DNA of 41,332 nt. Origin: Nemertoderma westbladi. Lineage: Eukaryota > Xenacoelomorpha > Nemertodermatida > Nemertodermatidae. A model generated the notes under the pieces. It searched no databases and was not told the DNA's origin. It saw only the letters and a list, made by a program, of their open reading frames with translations. Of the stretch, positions 39,604 through 41,332 are shown in pieces. Positions within the stretch are counted from its first letter, which is position 1; the number at the start of each line of letters is the position of its first letter. Where the stretch lies: contig JAUCBJ010007820.1 in assembly GCA_032718475.1 (NCBI GenBank), forward strand, positions 1 through 41,332. Direction: 5' to 3'. A program made the position numbers and the translations under genes.

Positions 39604-41169
39604 CCGGAAACACAATCAGTTTCTATTTATTAATTGTCTATTCATTAATTAGTGGATTGATTGATTTCTAATTATTTTCTCTATTTATTAATTGTCTATA
39701 CAGTATTAAGCAATACTTGTCTATTCAAGTAATTATTTGTTATTATTTATTATATATTATAATTATTTAATTAATTAATTTGTCTATCTTAGTATCGGAA
39801 ATTAGTTCATTCATTAATTTCCCAAGTCGATGTACGCTGCTAAATGATAAGCTGGTACAGGCAAACGTTTATAGCATTAAGTCTAAGATAGGTCAGAGGT
39901 CACGGCGTGGTAGTTAGCTATTCTGTAGTTTGCGGTGAAAGCAAGAGGGTAGCCTACCTGTTTTACAGCACAAGTAACAGTAATACATATTCAAAAACGT
40001 TTTTATTGTTGTTAAATTTTAATATCCACGCTTTTCACCCTATCCAAATTTGTATTTCGTATTTACTGTATGTATTTTTAGTAGAATGATTCCCATTACA
40101 TGTCATTCGATTTCTCTCGACCACAAATTACAGGATTACATCAAATTAATAAGTCAGATATTTATTAGCAGATAAAGGGAGGGAGGTGTCTTGACGAACT
40201 CAAAACGGAACTCTCTCTAGGGAAAAATCGACGCAAATTGCAAAACGAAACTGTAATTTGTTCTATTGAGTTTTGTTTATTGTTTTGGTTATATAATACC
40301 GTCCCACTGCAACTGCTTATTTCCCTTAATTTATAAATTAACGTTGAGACGAGATATGTATTAATTCCCTGATATATCCCTGTATCATACTTTGAGGCCC
40401 TTGAGTAGATCATGTTATGTACTAAATAAATGATGTACATTTCTCATGTTTATAAAACAATATAATATGTCACTCTTCTGCCGTCAGGGTACAGTACCTA
40501 CCGTTAACCATTACGGCAACATACCCGATACAAAACCCCATCATTCATCGCCCCAGGTTGGCGTGTATCAAATAATTCCTTAGCAAGACATTTTGCTCAA
40601 TTAGGCGTGAAACTGGTTTAGATATACAGCGAGCTGCGGTTGCCTACCAAACAAACAATTTCCCCCCACCCAAATCCGTGCCAAATTCATTGATTGAGGG
40701 GCCTAAACACTTAATATCCCAAAACCTAATGGATTGCCACCTCAAACATTATACCTACTCTGTATTTAATCGTCATTACTAATACTAATGATATATAATA
40801 ATATAAATTGATTTGTAATAATTTACTTTATTCAAGGCCCGTCTCGTTCGATTCAACTTGTTTCAGCAATGTTGTGCAGTCAGTACCACAACACACTAGC
40901 AACTATGCTGCTGAAATTAGTTTATCAACATTTTTATAAACATTTATAGCTAAATTACCACAATATCTAATTTGGCTATAAACATTTATAAGGAGAGAAT
41001 ATATATTATTATTAAGGAGAATTCGTATCAATATATTATTATTATTACATTATGGAAACTAGCAAACATTTTAACTCAATATTTTAGAAAGAATTTGAAT
41101 ATCCAATTTCTTTTTGACGAACGTAAGTTGCCCTGCCCTGTTTTATTGAACGACATTGAATTCCAATCA
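39604..41169. other. Intergenic AT-rich DNA, no gene seen
   Basis: Downstream of the galactosyltransferase gene there is AT-rich sequence with TAATTAATT-type simple stretches (39,630-39,780). Open frames at 39907 and 40165-40440 (minus) lack domains. No polyadenylation signal was assigned with confidence. Confidence 0.5.
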
Positions 41170-41310
41170 ATGGCAATGTCTGGTGACCCACGAAGACACC
41201 ACCGTCACCATGGTAACAAACTCGCCTGTCCGGAATGTGGGATGGTGTTTCGCCATTGGGACCAACTCAAGTATCACCGATCTCGGTTCTGTATTGGGGA
41301 CACGAATGAG
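41170..41310 (+). CDS. First visible exon of a C2HC zinc-finger gene (CCDC17-like, tentative)
   Basis: From the ATG at 41170 (a second in-frame ATG is at 41176), 47 codons run to a strong donor, GAG before GTGAGT at 41311. The product is His/Arg-rich, followed by one finger, C-P-E-C-GMVFRHWDQLKYH-x4-C, i.e. C-x2-C-x12-H-x4-C, and then IGDTNE. A single N-terminal finger ending in FCIG recalls the start of CCDC17-type coiled-coil proteins of ciliated cells; that is from memory of the family and weak. The frame is also open upstream of the ATG, so it could instead be an internal exon. The gene continues beyond the window. Confidence 0.6.
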
Positions 41311-41332
41311 GTGAGTATTGGGAGACAGATAT

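Noticed and set aside
40165-40440. 91-codon minus-strand frame
   Set aside because: No domain, AT-rich composition, likely chance.

Overview
The window is non-coding-rich, AT-rich animal DNA. It has spliced genes with GT/AG introns, an animal-type Golgi glycosyltransferase, a C2HC zinc-finger exon, and BEL/Pao, Ty3/gypsy, piggyBac-, hAT- and Tc1/mariner-like and LINE sequences. This points to an invertebrate metazoan, probably marine; the sequence alone does not fix the phylum. There is no bacterial gene organisation, and no tRNA, rRNA or CRISPR array was seen.

Layout. Bases 1-11,311 are transposon-dense and hold no confident host gene. They contain two copies of a dispersed repeat (1331-3210 and 8763-9886). 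The first copy carries a 700-bp Tc1/mariner-type MITE (1884-2583) whose empty site survives in the second. There is also a 503-bp foldback MITE (5867-6369), a gypsy integrase tail on the minus strand (8139-8757) and a 1,415-bp piggyBac-type element in a TTAA site (9893-11307). From about 13,142 to 33,500 lies an old, broken BEL/Pao element (A). It is split by a young, complete-ended 13,958-bp BEL/Pao element (B, 15665-29622), which has two 540-bp LTRs differing at two positions and a 5-bp target duplication TTAGT. Element A ends in a 19-bp minisatellite (33501-34378). A 1,575-bp hAT-type element with an 8-bp duplication follows (34690-36264) and carries several RFX X-box-like sites. The right end holds a three-exon beta-1,3-galactosyltransferase-like gene (37432-39603) with a LINE fragment in intron 2, and the first visible exon of a C2HC zinc-finger gene (41170-41310) ending in a good splice donor.

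The most interesting object is element B. Upstream of a standard BEL Gag (DUF1759-like), zinc knuckle, aspartic protease, RT, RNase H and integrase, it encodes about 1,090 residues of highly charged, coiled-coil, Asn-rich and tandem-repeat protein. That region is divided by one TGA and by three frame changes, each at a 9-11 G tract. A segment between protease and RT appears to be missing. Downstream of pol, where some BEL elements carry an env, it has an array of about 24 repeats with a small palindromic core, and then an intact 849-codon ORF. That ORF is not env-like: it ends in three CCHC knuckles, and its N-terminal half reads to me as a degenerate DEDDy 3'-5' exonuclease fold (RNase D/WRN/EXD1/Egalitarian type) lacking the ExoIII catalytic residues. 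If that holds, it would be a captured pseudo-exonuclease fused to a second Gag-like RNA-binding tail. The assignment rests on motif reading and needs a profile or structure search.
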